A DNA stretch of 64,000 nucleotides from contig CAWESL010000007.1 in assembly GCA_963811705.1 (NCBI GenBank), positions 558,001 through 622,000 on the forward strand, in the 5' to 3' direction. This stretch comes from DATJPR01 sp963811705. Its GTDB lineage: Bacteria; Bacteroidota; Ignavibacteria; UBA10030; UBA6906. The translations under genes and the position numbers were made by a program. The notes under the pieces are model-generated. The model saw only the letters and a program-made list of their open reading frames with translations. It was not told the DNA's origin and made no database searches. Below are positions 34,026 to 43,526 of the stretch, piece by piece (positions within the stretch are counted from its first letter, which is position 1; each line of letters begins with the position of its first letter).

Positions 34026-36011
34026 CTACATTGGTTCGAGTTGAATCCTGGTCACAAACCGCGTTGCTCCGTCCATGGTTCCTGTCCAGCATGCCGTTGT
34101 TGCGGCAGTCTTCCGGTCGAAGCCGGGGGAGAACCATCCGCCCATCGGATCCGTGGAACCCGTCAAAAGGCGGGGCTCCCCGAGCGCTGGATCGGCCCGG
34201 AGCGTGATTGCTGCACCGCCGTTTCGCAGATGCACCGCTTCGCCGTCACGGCTGCTCCGGCAGTCGGGAGAAAATGTAAACGTGAGATCGATGGTATGAG
34301 AGGCCTTCGCGTTCAGCGTGTCTGTAATGATGAAGGCATTCGCATCCCGGTCAAATCTGACTTCGCGTGCATGGGTTACCGGATCCCGCAATCGTTCATA
34401 ACCGTCATGGGACCCCGCCACGAAATCCGGTCCGGCTTTCAGCAACCGTGCCCGCGCTTTTTGCAGCCACATAAAATTGCCTCCGATCACCGACTGATCC
34501 TGTCCGTCGACGCGGAGCGTATTGTGGGCAAACGTCCCACGAAAGTAGTCACGCCACTCCCGGTGCGTGTGATAGGCATAGGTTCCGGAATCAACAAGGA
34601 ATGGCACATCCTTGTACGACAGGAGGATGCTGAGGGCGTCGGCATGACCGTGTGCAGCAAGCGACAGATATCCGAGCGGGCCACAATCGAAAAGCAGCGT
34701 CGCCTCCCCGCCTTTGAGAAGGTACAAACCGCCCTCCGGGAATACCATCCTTGGCACGTATGCGCTCCGCACGTCCTCAACCAAAGCCGGTCCATCTCCG
34801 AGAAGCCAAAAGGCCTGCTCCGAGGCTTCTGCATTGTCGGAGCCGCCGGAGCTGCACCCGGACAAACGAGCAGCCTCGGCGAGCATTGTCCCGTAGACGT
34901 CGGGTGAATCGTCAAGAGCGATGACCCTGCCGTCATCATCATCGCCGAGCGCCGGCATGAATCCCAACTGCACGCGAAGCGACCGGACAAACTCCGCCGA
35001 GCGTCGCAGGACGTCCCAATATTGTCTACTGAACGAAACGCCGTTCCGTGTCCCGGCGATCCCCGCCAGGAGCAGGAACTCGAAGACAAACGCCTGATAC
35101 CGGACAGCCTGCTCTTTGTTGACGCCGTCCGGCCAGTGCTGGCGCATCGCCTCCGCTTCCAGACTATCACGCAATGCGCTTAAACTTTCGTGTAACCCGG
35201 ATCCGGAAAAGCACAGGAATCCGATGAAGGCGCCTGTCAGTTCGCCGATCAAATGATTATTCGCCGAAGAATAGCGGGACCGGTGTTTCAGCAAGAACTG
35301 GAGATGGTCACCGATGGATCTCCTCCACCGCGTGTGTCGATCCGCATTGCGTCCGAGCACATCTCCGGGTGAGCATAAAAGGAACTCGTATGTGATGCAC
35401 CAATTGATGAGCCGGATCGCAACCTCAAGCGTGCTGGCCCAGTTTGCGCCCCGGGGATACGGGCAGGCCGCGACCCACGAATCAATCTGACGCAGGACCT
35501 CATCACCGTATTCCGGTCTCCCCGTGAGGTAGTACGCTTTCGCCAGCTCAGGGAGGTGGAGAAAACGATTCGGCTCCCAAAGATACTTAATATCGCCGCA
35601 AAGGGCGACGTCTCGATAGTTGATCGCCGGTCCATACCTCAGCGGAGCCGTCACCCCGCTCAAGGGGTCGGTGTTCCATTGTATTTCCGGTCCAAAACTC
35701 TTCCGCTGAAAGGTAAAAAAGGAGAACTCATGCGCGAGGATGCGATCGGCTCGCACGGGAGTCCAACGGTACAATCGTGCCACAATGGTGACAATTTTCT
35801 CCCGGTCTTCGAGATGGGGAAAAAGCCTGGCGGGAGTTCGGACCGCCATCCTCCGTTCCGGCCGCGGGAGTCGGACACTGAAAAAGACTTCTCTGAAACG
35901 CAGGCCGATGAATAACCGGGCGCGATATGCGATCTCCCGGGGAGACATGAGCGAAAGGCGGCGGAGATACCATCGCAGATGCATAGATGCGTTCGGAAGC
36001 CTGCCTTTCAA
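34026..36011 (-). CDS. Heparinase II/III-family protein
   Basis: 661 residues. The N-terminal region (about 10-60, RWYLRRLSLMSPREIAYRAR) is the opening usual for polysaccharide-locus members of this family. An alpha/alpha toroid covers about 100-400 (SRYSSANNHLIGELTGAFIG), and the Heparinase_II_III beta-sandwich domain about 420-640 (SLAAHGHADALSILLSY, then SGTYAYHTHREWRDYFRGTF). The histidines in NNH and GHAD are candidate catalytic or metal residues. No signal peptide is evident. Locus members of this family may trim uronate-containing glycans or act during assembly. The first codon is TTG, overlapping the upstream stop; ATG 35984 is the alternative start. Confidence 0.82.
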   Translation of the reverse strand: MKGRLPNASMHLRWYLRRLSLMSPREIAYRARLFIGLRFREVFFSVRLPRPERRMAVRTPARLFPHLEDREKIVTIVARLYRWTPVRADRILAHEFSFFTFQRKSFGPEIQWNTDPLSGVTAPLRYGPAINYRDVALCGDIKYLWEPNRFLHLPELAKAYYLTGRPEYGDEVLRQIDSWVAACPYPRGANWASTLEVAIRLINWCITYEFLLCSPGDVLGRNADRHTRWRRSIGDHLQFLLKHRSRYSSANNHLIGELTGAFIGFLCFSGSGLHESLSALRDSLEAEAMRQHWPDGVNKEQAVRYQAFVFEFLLLAGIAGTRNGVSFSRQYWDVLRRSAEFVRSLRVQLGFMPALGDDDDGRVIALDDSPDVYGTMLAEAARLSGCSSGGSDNAEASEQAFWLLGDGPALVEDVRSAYVPRMVFPEGGLYLLKGGEATLLFDCGPLGYLSLAAHGHADALSILLSYKDVPFLVDSGTYAYHTHREWRDYFRGTFAHNTLRVDGQDQSVIGGNFMWLQKARARLLKAGPDFVAGSHDGYERLRDPVTHAREVRFDRDANAFIITDTLNAKASHTIDLTFTFSPDCRSSRDGEAVHLRNGGAAITLRADPALGEPRLLTGSTDPMGGWFSPGFDRKTAATTACWTGTMDGATRFVTRIQLEPM

Positions 36012-37150
36012 TTTCGTTTGTGAAGAACGTCCTGATAGACGGTATCCAGTGAAGCCATGATGCGGGCGCGAGAGAGACGCGCATTGAACACGTCCCGCGC
36101 AGCGCTCCCGAGACCCTTTCGCAGAGCGGGATCATCGATCAGCCGATCGAGGGCGTTCGCGAGTGCATCGATGGCTCCGACAGGCACGAACAGCGCAGAT
36201 TGCCCGTCGGTGAAGAATTCCGGCAGCGCTCCCACGGGCGTCGTGAGGATTGCCATCCCCGACGCCGCCGCCTCGAGCACCACGAGCGGAAAGTTTTCAA
36301 ACCGGCTTGGGAAAAAGAAGATCGATGCACGTCGGAAAAGATCGATCTTCTCGTTGCCCCATGCCCCATCCAGAATTTCGAGGCGGTCCGCGATGCCGAG
36401 TTTCCCGGCAAGCGCGCGCGCGTTCTCGAGCCCGTCCGGTTCCCGCTCCGGTCCGACCAGCACGAATTTCCACCCGTCGGATTTCCGCGTCCGCGCAAAA
36501 GCCTCGATTGCATCGTAGGCTCCTTTGTTCAGCGAGAACGCTCCAAGATAGAGAATGTAACCGCCTTGCCTGTCGGCTGACATGGTCAATGCTGCGGTCT
36601 CAAACTCTTCGTCGATGGGATTGTTGACGACATGGATTCTTCGAAGGTCGATCCCGACCTCCGTATGGACCAGATCCTTCCATCCGTTGCTGAGAACGAT
36701 GACCGCGGCAAGCGCGGAGATTTCGCCTTGGGCCATCCGTTTGCGCCACGGCGGCACGGTTTTCCAGAACGTGACAAATGCCCCGGAATGGAGATGCCCC
36801 ACCGTGCTGGCGCCGCAAAGCCGGGCCGCTTTCATGAAGAGAAGACTTTTTTCAAGATTCCAGTACGAGCCGAGAGGATAATGTGCGATTGTCGGGCGAT
36901 ACATGATCGTTCGAGCGATCCACAATAGGAAGTGCTTGGCAAAATAGAAAAGATTGACGGGATTCAACGCCGACGGGCGTTCACCCCCGTACTTCCGATT
37001 CGCATAGTGGGCGACGAAGCGGTATTTGTCGCCCAGTCCGTTCATGAAAGCCCGCGTGATGGTCGCGATCGCTCCCGGCGTTGTCGTCGAAAGAGACCCG
37101 ATCAGAACCAATGCCCGTCTCCCTTCGCCTTCCCATTTCCCTCTCGTCAT
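36008..37150 (-). CDS. GT4 glycosyltransferase
   Basis: 380 residues from ATG 37150 (the frame is open to 37231). GT-B fold: VLIGSLSTTTPGAIATITRA at the N-terminus with the glycine-rich loop, then YILYLGAFSLNKGAYDAIEA, and the E-x7-E motif FENFPLVVLEAAASGMAIL near residue 295, as in retaining GT4 enzymes. It is likely cytosolic and adds a hexose to the growing repeat. It overlaps the heparinase-like gene by 4 bp. A 153-bp gap separates it from the CapK-like gene upstream. Confidence 0.85.
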   Translation of the reverse strand: MTRGKWEGEGRRALVLIGSLSTTTPGAIATITRAFMNGLGDKYRFVAHYANRKYGGERPSALNPVNLFYFAKHFLLWIARTIMYRPTIAHYPLGSYWNLEKSLLFMKAARLCGASTVGHLHSGAFVTFWKTVPPWRKRMAQGEISALAAVIVLSNGWKDLVHTEVGIDLRRIHVVNNPIDEEFETAALTMSADRQGGYILYLGAFSLNKGAYDAIEAFARTRKSDGWKFVLVGPEREPDGLENARALAGKLGIADRLEILDGAWGNEKIDLFRRASIFFFPSRFENFPLVVLEAAASGMAILTTPVGALPEFFTDGQSALFVPVGAIDALANALDRLIDDPALRKGLGSAARDVFNARLSRARIMASLDTVYQDVLHKRN

Positions 37151-37303
37151 CGCACTCTCACTTGACTTCCTGATTCCCGGCCTGTCCGGGCATTTGCGAT
37201 GCCCCTCAGAGGAGTAACATCCCGCGACCAACCTTTCGGGCGGACCATAGCCAGATCCGCCTGCATCGCCTGGAATGACCGCGGGCGGAAAGGATCTGCA
37301 TCG

Positions 37304-38737
37304 TCACGCAAGCGGAACTGCCTCCGCCCCATAACCGTTCGGAACATTGGAGATGACCCAGCGGAGTTTGGGGCGTCCGTGATTGTCAATGGAGTCGACC
37401 GCCTCGACGTCAATGCGAATTTTCTCGCCGACACAAGTTCGGAGATTTTGAATGATTGCCTGGTCGTCCACCCCGGCGGCGCGATCCTCACAGATCACGC
37501 GGATGGTCAGGTGGTCGGGGGCATCCTGCTCGATTTGCGTCCGCGATATATTCCCGATGCCATGCAGAGCCATCATCAGCCCGTTGCCGGGCACAATCCG
37601 CCCTTCCGGCGTCACGATGAGATCGGCGCTTCTTCCTTCAATGTGTCTCAGCAGAGTCGAGGCCCGGCCACAGGGGCAGGGTGCGTCTGCCAGTATCGCG
37701 ATGTCGCCTGTTCTATATCTGATGAGCGGCATGCCATAATTGTTTAATCCCGTCCCAATAATTTCTCCCGATTCTCCGGGGCCGGCCTCTTCCCCATCAT
37801 GCAGGAGTTCCATGATGCCATATTCCGGGTTTACGTGGAGCCCTGCATGACGTTCGCATTCGGTCGCAAGAACCACCCTTTCCGACTGGCCGTACAGGTC
37901 GAAGACCCGCGCACGGAAGCTCTTTTCGATGACGGCCCTGTGCACGTCATACAACCGCTCCGAAGACGTAAACACGGCAGTCAGAGGAATTTCAATTGCC
38001 CTTTTCTTCATGAATTCCGCAAGAAAAAGCAGGGTCGAGGGAAACCCCTCAATGAACACCGGTTTGAACTTCCGCAATCGTTCCAGGTACAACGGAAGGG
38101 TCTCTTCAGACATATGATAATACGAAAAAAGGAGTTGTCTGTCGGCCGCATTGTAACGCCAGAACGGCGGACGATCCTGGGTCGACGGGACGATCGTATC
38201 ATTCCATATTGTCCCCCACACGGCGACTTTCCGATCTCCCGGATTGACCCGCGCAAGGCGTCGCTGACGCCAGATTGCAGCGCTTTCGAAAGCGATCGAA
38301 CGCTTGTCACGCATGGCATTGACCGGCATTCCGGTGGAACCGGTGGTCCAACCCGACGCCAGGACTGCCTTCGGAATGTTCCGTGCAAGAAACAGGCGGC
38401 TTTGAGACCGAAGAACTTCTTTTGTGAGGATCGGAAGTTTCTTCAGGTCCCCCTTTGTGCGGATGTCCGCAGGAGTGAGGTGCATCCGCTCAAAGAGCTG
38501 TCGATAGTATGGCACGTTCTCAAACGCATCCGCGACAAGATTGCGAAGCTTTTCATCCTGAATGGCGTCAAGCTCGGACTTTGAGAAATTCTGGCTCTGC
38601 TCGAGTTCCGCTATTCTTGACCTGAACTCTCTCCCGAATTTGATCCGGTTGACAGCGAGAGCCTTCGCCGACAGATAGGCACTCGTCGTGACATACGACA
38701 GGAGAGTCCTTGCCGAAGAAGTGGTCGCGTGGGACAT
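37304..38737 (-). CDS. CapK/PaaK-like adenylate-forming enzyme
   Basis: 477 residues from ATG 38737, which has AGGAG seven bases upstream; a TTG at 38752 would add five. The fold is the phenylacetate-CoA ligase (PaaK) group of AMP-forming enzymes: the nucleotide loop near residue 130 (SGWTTGSTGMPVNA), DLYGQSERVVLATECERH, and MPLIRYRTGDIAILAD. CapK proteins in capsule loci have this architecture but their substrates are unknown. A carboxylic acid is presumably activated to an acyl-AMP or acyl-CoA for attachment to the glycan. It is 6 bp upstream of nothing else but directly follows the dehydrogenase-like gene in the transcript. Confidence 0.82.
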   Translation of the reverse strand: MSHATTSSARTLLSYVTTSAYLSAKALAVNRIKFGREFRSRIAELEQSQNFSKSELDAIQDEKLRNLVADAFENVPYYRQLFERMHLTPADIRTKGDLKKLPILTKEVLRSQSRLFLARNIPKAVLASGWTTGSTGMPVNAMRDKRSIAFESAAIWRQRRLARVNPGDRKVAVWGTIWNDTIVPSTQDRPPFWRYNAADRQLLFSYYHMSEETLPLYLERLRKFKPVFIEGFPSTLLFLAEFMKKRAIEIPLTAVFTSSERLYDVHRAVIEKSFRARVFDLYGQSERVVLATECERHAGLHVNPEYGIMELLHDGEEAGPGESGEIIGTGLNNYGMPLIRYRTGDIAILADAPCPCGRASTLLRHIEGRSADLIVTPEGRIVPGNGLMMALHGIGNISRTQIEQDAPDHLTIRVICEDRAAGVDDQAIIQNLRTCVGEKIRIDVEAVDSIDNHGRPKLRWVISNVPNGYGAEAVPLA

Positions 38738-38744
38738 CAAAAAG

Positions 38745-38749
38745 CTCCT
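38745..38749 (-). promoter_or_regulatory. Ribosome binding site deciding the CapK-like start
   Basis: AGGAG on the minus strand is 7 bases before the ATG at 38737 and lies inside the 5-codon extension from TTG 38752, so the ATG is the better start. Confidence 0.6.
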
Positions 38750-38758
38750 CAAGGTTGT

Positions 38759-40066
38759 TTACGGGAGATAGCTATCGATGGTTTGATCCCGTTCGGTTCC
38801 CCGTTCAAAATAGAACGGCGCAACGAGTCGGAGCATGCCCTCGGGGAGCCAGCCGTGTCGAACCACCTGCAGCCCGGCGGTGTAGTAGCGCGATACACCA
38901 TGGATCCGCTCTGCATTCTGTTTGGTTTCAGCGAACCTGCGGAAGGCATATTCCTCGGCGAGAACGTGCAGAGGAATATTGCTCGAAGCGGACCGCTGGA
39001 TCAGCTGCCTGATCCTCGCCGCATTGTGCACCCGGAAATAGCCCTCGATATACATATCGGACACTCCCAGGACTTCCATTCTATTTCCAATGACGCCGCC
39101 GCAGTTCGCCGCGAAATATGGAATGGAAAGGATCCCGCGACGATGGAGCACCGCCTCAGCCTCGTCCGTCACGGGTGTATTGGCACCCGGTCCGACGATC
39201 GGTGCGAGAATCTGGGATGCATTGTGTGCCCCGATGCAGAACTGACGTGCACAGGGAGAAAGGACTTCGACATCCAACGTGAGCAGTTCGTCGTTCCCGA
39301 TCCGTTCCGCATCCTCATAATGCAAGACGACCTCATTCCCGTGCCGCGCATGCACATCCTGCAACCGGGCCAGGTCGAGGCCCTTGCGGTTGTAAATCGC
39401 CCCCTTGGTGGTCGAGATCGCCACGACCGTTGTTCCACATTTGTGCGCCATCAGCCATGCAAGCGCACTCCCAACGGAGCCAAATCCCTCGATGGCGATG
39501 CGGGCCTTCGAGAGGTCGAGTTTCTTCTCGGCAGCAGCAGCCTCAATAGCCACCATGACGGCCAACGCGGTAAAGAGGCCGGATTTCTTCCCTTTTTTGC
39601 GGCGTCCGCGCGGGACTTTCAATCCGGCTGCCGCGAGAAGCACGTCAATGTCGTCATGCGAGACACTCATATCCGGACCGGAGATGTAATAGCCGGTCTT
39701 GAGCAGCGGGGCGATCAGTTCACCAAAACGCTTGAGCAAGGCACGTTTTCGTTCGAGGGGCATGTCAGGATCCCCGACGATCCCTGCCTTCGCGCCCCCC
39801 TGAGACATCCCGCTGAACCCGTACTTCAGCGTCATTCCCCGGGCCAACGAAGCCATGTGGTCGCCGGAGACATCGGCGGCAAGCCGCAGGCCGCCACAGG
39901 CATGCCCGTTAATACTCGAGTCGACGACGACATATCCTCGGAGTCCCTGCGATGAATCCGTTACCTCAGTGACGAATTGCGGGCCGGGCCGGGTTGACTG
40001 TCCGTGCTCGGGAGAAGCGGAATGGCCGGCCAGGCCATTCGGTTTCCGGGTACCAACATTGTCCAT
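38759..40066 (-). CDS. Glu/Leu/Phe/Val dehydrogenase-like protein
   Basis: 435 residues from ATG 40066 (TTG 40111 is an alternative). The family core is present: RGMTLKYGFSGMSQGGAKAG, which aligns with the substrate-binding Lys and glycine loop of amino-acid dehydrogenases; YYISGPDMSVSHDDI with the conserved catalytic Asp; and the NAD-binding IAIEGFGSVGSALAWL near 205. The family interconverts amino acids and 2-oxo acids with ammonia. A polysaccharide locus is an odd place for it, and its nearest neighbour is the CapK-like enzyme 6 bp downstream, which suggests a shared job such as making a substrate that is then activated. GAKAG resembles leucine dehydrogenases more than glutamate dehydrogenases; the substrate is not known. 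Confidence 0.8.
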   Translation of the reverse strand: MDNVGTRKPNGLAGHSASPEHGQSTRPGPQFVTEVTDSSQGLRGYVVVDSSINGHACGGLRLAADVSGDHMASLARGMTLKYGFSGMSQGGAKAGIVGDPDMPLERKRALLKRFGELIAPLLKTGYYISGPDMSVSHDDIDVLLAAAGLKVPRGRRKKGKKSGLFTALAVMVAIEAAAAEKKLDLSKARIAIEGFGSVGSALAWLMAHKCGTTVVAISTTKGAIYNRKGLDLARLQDVHARHGNEVVLHYEDAERIGNDELLTLDVEVLSPCARQFCIGAHNASQILAPIVGPGANTPVTDEAEAVLHRRGILSIPYFAANCGGVIGNRMEVLGVSDMYIEGYFRVHNAARIRQLIQRSASSNIPLHVLAEEYAFRRFAETKQNAERIHGVSRYYTAGLQVVRHGWLPEGMLRLVAPFYFERGTERDQTIDSYLP

Positions 40067-40098
40067 GGGTGCGATGAGAGAATCCCTCCTAGAATAAT

Positions 40099-41199
40099 TC
40101 AGTCGTGGCAACTTCCGTGGCGATAAACGGACAAATACTCGTCGACAATGCGGGGAGGAGCAAATGACGTCGCCAGGCGACGATTGTTCGTCCCCATTCT
40201 CGATCGGAGAGCAGGCTGGACGAGCAGCTCGATCAATCGCTCCGCCAGATTGTGCTCATCACCGGGTTCGATCCACAGGCAATTGTCGGGTTCCCGGAGA
40301 TAGTCGGCTGCGGCCCGGATCTTGGTCGTCACGACAGGCATGCCGGAAGCCACTGCCTGAAAAATCGTCATGGAAAAGCCTTCGCTCCGGGTGGGCATGA
40401 CGAGGATATCGGCCGACAAATAGTATTCCGTTGTCTGCGGCTCCGGGACATACCCAACAAACGAAACGACATCGTTGAGGCCGAGGGCATGGACCATGGT
40501 TGTCGCGGCTTCCCGTTCCTTCCCGTCGCCGACGCAAAGCAGCTGAACAGGAACGCCGCGGTCGACGATGATGCGCATCGCCCTGATAACATCGAGGAGC
40601 CCTTTCGAAGGGATGAACCTTGCCATAAAGAGCACCCGGCACGGACCGGAGGTTTGAGAACGAGGCCCCGAGAAGCGATCGACATTAACGGCGTTTTTGA
40701 CGACGACGATTTTCTCCGCCGGGTGTCCACCGCGAATAAAGTTCCCGCGCTCCTCCGAAGAAAGGACCCCCACGAAGCTGGCCTGACGAAAGACATAATC
40801 AATGAGCTTGCGTTTCAGCCCTGACGAGCGTTCGGCGAGAATCTTGCTCGATCCATGATACTTGACAAAGAGCCTCGTGCCCAGAAGTGGGGCGAGAAAA
40901 GCATAACCGGTATCCCTCAGCAACGCTCGGCTGTCGAATGCCGAATTCAAGTGCACGATGTCCGGGCGTTCGCGTCGGACGGCAAGAGCGAACCGGACCA
41001 GATCGAGGAGAAGCCGGAAGGACTTTCGTATGCGCGATTCGTATGTCGAAAGCCCCCCAAACGGAAACGTCGCCACATGCACGCCCGGGCGACGCTGGAG
41101 TTCCTCGAGAAACGGTCCTTCCGTCGCGAAAATGCCTCCCGCCCGGAGCGGGTTGACCTCGCTGACGAGAATGCGGACGGGAAACGCCTTCAATTCCAT
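40099..41199 (-). CDS. GT4 glycosyltransferase
   Basis: 366 residues from ATG 41199 (the frame is open to 41277). VRILVSEVNPLRAGGIFATE forms the N-terminal Rossmann strand and glycine loop. The second domain has VLFMARFIPSKGLLDVIRAM, and the nucleotide-sugar motif reads RSEGFSMTIFQAVASGMPVV with Glu at the first position and Gln at the second. It is predicted cytosolic. The 3' end overlaps the extended start of the dehydrogenase-like gene by 13 bp, so the two could be translationally coupled. Confidence 0.85.
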   Translation of the reverse strand: MELKAFPVRILVSEVNPLRAGGIFATEGPFLEELQRRPGVHVATFPFGGLSTYESRIRKSFRLLLDLVRFALAVRRERPDIVHLNSAFDSRALLRDTGYAFLAPLLGTRLFVKYHGSSKILAERSSGLKRKLIDYVFRQASFVGVLSSEERGNFIRGGHPAEKIVVVKNAVNVDRFSGPRSQTSGPCRVLFMARFIPSKGLLDVIRAMRIIVDRGVPVQLLCVGDGKEREAATTMVHALGLNDVVSFVGYVPEPQTTEYYLSADILVMPTRSEGFSMTIFQAVASGMPVVTTKIRAAADYLREPDNCLWIEPGDEHNLAERLIELLVQPALRSRMGTNNRRLATSFAPPRIVDEYLSVYRHGSCHD

Positions 41200-41302
41200 G
41201 AAATTCCGGCAGGGCCGGCCGTAGGAAAACCACATGCACAGGCATTGCATCGCCCGATTGCGCGCACTCCAATGCAACCCTGCGTACTATGTCCGCGTCC
41301 GC

Positions 41303-42373
41303 TCAACGATGCATGTCGCCCGGAATCAGGCGACTCTCGACTTTCGCCACGAGGTCTCGCATCGTAAGAATCGAAAGCTCTCCGTGGTCCCTTTTTGCCG
41401 CGCAGTACGCGAGGAGGGGAATCAGAAGTTCCCGAATCGCTGTCGGTTCCATCGAAGGATGGTACCAGAAATGTGCGGCGAGTCTTTCGCGAACCGCCAC
41501 ATCGACGTACTCCTTCAGTCGCGAAAGGCGTTCCGTCATCGTCCAGGCTGTCCCCCGTTCGAGGGCAGACGATGAATGGACTGCCCACAAGCCGTCGGGA
41601 CGGCGAATGGGGAGAGACACCCGCACCGAAGGATCGGGAAATGACCGGACAATTTTCACGCCTTCGGCAATCAACTCGTTGAAATGGCCTTCGGAGTTTC
41701 CGGGAAACACCAGCGTGCTCGGCGCGAGGCCGTAGGGCCGCATCGCTTCCGCACAGGCTCTCAGTTCCGCCCGCACTACATCGGCGGGGCAATACGCTCC
41801 CAGCCCGATGTGCGAAAATCCGTGGCATCCGATTTCGTGGGATACTTTCGCATTAAGGATCAACTCGATCAGATCGGGAGCATACCATGCAGGTCCCGTC
41901 CGGACGTCCGAGCACGGATCGTTCCGGAACCAATCTCCACCGTCATACACCCAGTTCTCTGTCTGAAATGGAGGGACCGTCGGGATTTCCGGATGCGCTT
42001 GTCCGGAGGCATTCCTCGAACAGGAAGAAAGAAAAAGATGGCCTACGGTGGCCCAGGTCGAGGGAATTTCATACTTCTCGAGGAGCGCAAGAATGACGGG
42101 AACCTGTTCCCGTTCTCTCAGCCCGAGCGAAACGAAATCGAGATCGTCGCGACGCGAGTATTGCCATGCCCAGGCGAGTTCAAAGTCGAGCGAAAATGTC
42201 ACCGCTCCGCACTCCAGCCCTTCGGGGGGATGCTGAACAGGATCGCGGTAGATGTGTATCCGCCGTGTTCTCGCGTAGTCCACCATTCCGACCGCCCGTC
42301 GGAGCGGTCGCGGAAGGTCCTTCATAATCCTCTTGTACCCCGTCTTCAACCGGGTAGAGAAGTGAGAGCGCAT
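41303..42373 (-). CDS. Polysaccharide deacetylase family protein
   Basis: 356 residues with NodB-homology features: the first metal motif appears as FSLDFELAWAW near residue 60 (Asp in the usual TFDD place), and the second as HEIGCHGFSHIGLG near 185, the HxxxH pair of CE4 enzymes. VGHLFLS and STLVFPGNSEGHF lie between and after them. No signal peptide is obvious. CE4 enzymes remove N- or O-acetyl groups from sugars. In this locus it may deacetylate an amino sugar of the repeat, before or during assembly. Confidence 0.8.
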   Translation of the reverse strand: MRSHFSTRLKTGYKRIMKDLPRPLRRAVGMVDYARTRRIHIYRDPVQHPPEGLECGAVTFSLDFELAWAWQYSRRDDLDFVSLGLREREQVPVILALLEKYEIPSTWATVGHLFLSSCSRNASGQAHPEIPTVPPFQTENWVYDGGDWFRNDPCSDVRTGPAWYAPDLIELILNAKVSHEIGCHGFSHIGLGAYCPADVVRAELRACAEAMRPYGLAPSTLVFPGNSEGHFNELIAEGVKIVRSFPDPSVRVSLPIRRPDGLWAVHSSSALERGTAWTMTERLSRLKEYVDVAVRERLAAHFWYHPSMEPTAIRELLIPLLAYCAAKRDHGELSILTMRDLVAKVESRLIPGDMHR

Positions 42374-42404
42374 GCCTGTTCAAAGTTCTCGGTGATGTGT
42401 TGCA

Positions 42405-43526
42405 CTACCGGCGTACCATGCTCGGTTCCGACACCGGGACAGTCGACCGGCCAGGAGAGCCGGCCAGCCCATCAAGCTTGGGAGCGAGAACATCGCGCAC
42501 GATCTCCTCCCAGGAATACCGTTCACTCGATGCAGCAATCGTCTTCGAATCGTATCCCGACAATTTGTCCGCGATGGCATCAAGCCCCTGACTAAATCCT
42601 TCAACACTGTCTTCCGTCAACACGCCGTTGTCGTCGTTGATCACGCAGGCGTTTTCGGATGTACTCGTTGCAATCACCGGCATCCCCGCGAGGAGGTATT
42701 CAAAGACCTTTGTCGAGGGTTGACAATCATAGAATGGGGTTTTCGGGACGTACGCGACACCGACATTGCAGTCCCGGAGGAACGGTTGAATTTCGGCATT
42801 CGGCAGTCTTCCGTGAAAGCGGATCGAGTCCCGCAGGGGGCTGTTGGCGATCGCCGCGCGCAGCGCTGCATCCTCCTCGTCACTTCCACTCCCGACAATG
42901 TCATACGAGACCGACAGCGAAGGGTGCCGTTTGTTCCACCAACGGTCAAGGCCGAGGACGGTTTCGTGAATGGCCCGGTAGTTCAGCGTGCCGACGTAGA
43001 AGAGTCGGAGGGCGTCGAAGCTCTTGGGCGGCAGCGTCATTCTTTCGCCTCCGAGGGGGAGGACCAGGAAACGCGCCCGGCCGAGAGAGAGGAAACGACG
43101 GAGACTCCCGGACACAATCGACCGTTCTCGATACAGAAGACATTCGATACGAAGAAGAAGGTTCTCAAATTCCCTGCGCCACCAGCCGGGGCGATCCGAA
43201 CCCGTCCGAACATCGATCATCGTATGCGCTCTCCGCGTCCAGGGAAGAAAGAGCGAGGCCCCGGTAAAATAGACGACGATCACTGCGTCGTAGCGCTTCT
43301 GCCGGAGCTGCGTGATCCCGGCGAGCAGGTATCGCAACAGGCGGACCGGCTTGCTCCCGCTGCGCGATACATACTCGATGGTGACACCAGCGAGATCGAC
43401 CTTCTTCGCTCCGTGATCCCATCCGACGTAGGTAATGTCCCAGTCGTTCGCAAGATACCTGCACCAAGCGTACGAATCGGTAAGGTAGCCAAATTGATGC
43501 TGGTTGAGAATCAGAAGTGTTTTCAT
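42405..43526 (-). CDS. GT4-like glycosyltransferase
   Basis: 373 residues. The N-terminus is TLLILNQHQFGYLTDSYAWC with a degenerate glycine loop. The second domain has LRLFYVGTLNYRAIHETVLG, IRFHGRLPNAEIQPFLRDCN and the donor site CQPSTKVFEYLLAGMPVIAT with one conserved Glu. It probably adds a sugar to the undecaprenyl-linked intermediate. Its start overlaps the stop of the polymerase-like gene by 4 bp. Confidence 0.82.
   Translation of the reverse strand: MKTLLILNQHQFGYLTDSYAWCRYLANDWDITYVGWDHGAKKVDLAGVTIEYVSRSGSKPVRLLRYLLAGITQLRQKRYDAVIVVYFTGASLFLPWTRRAHTMIDVRTGSDRPGWWRREFENLLLRIECLLYRERSIVSGSLRRFLSLGRARFLVLPLGGERMTLPPKSFDALRLFYVGTLNYRAIHETVLGLDRWWNKRHPSLSVSYDIVGSGSDEEDAALRAAIANSPLRDSIRFHGRLPNAEIQPFLRDCNVGVAYVPKTPFYDCQPSTKVFEYLLAGMPVIATSTSENACVINDDNGVLTEDSVEGFSQGLDAIADKLSGYDSKTIAASSERYSWEEIVRDVLAPKLDGLAGSPGRSTVPVSEPSMVRR

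Noticed and set aside
38729..39955. Plus-strand open frame of 408 residues
   Set aside because: It is antisense to the dehydrogenase-like gene with its conserved catalytic motifs.
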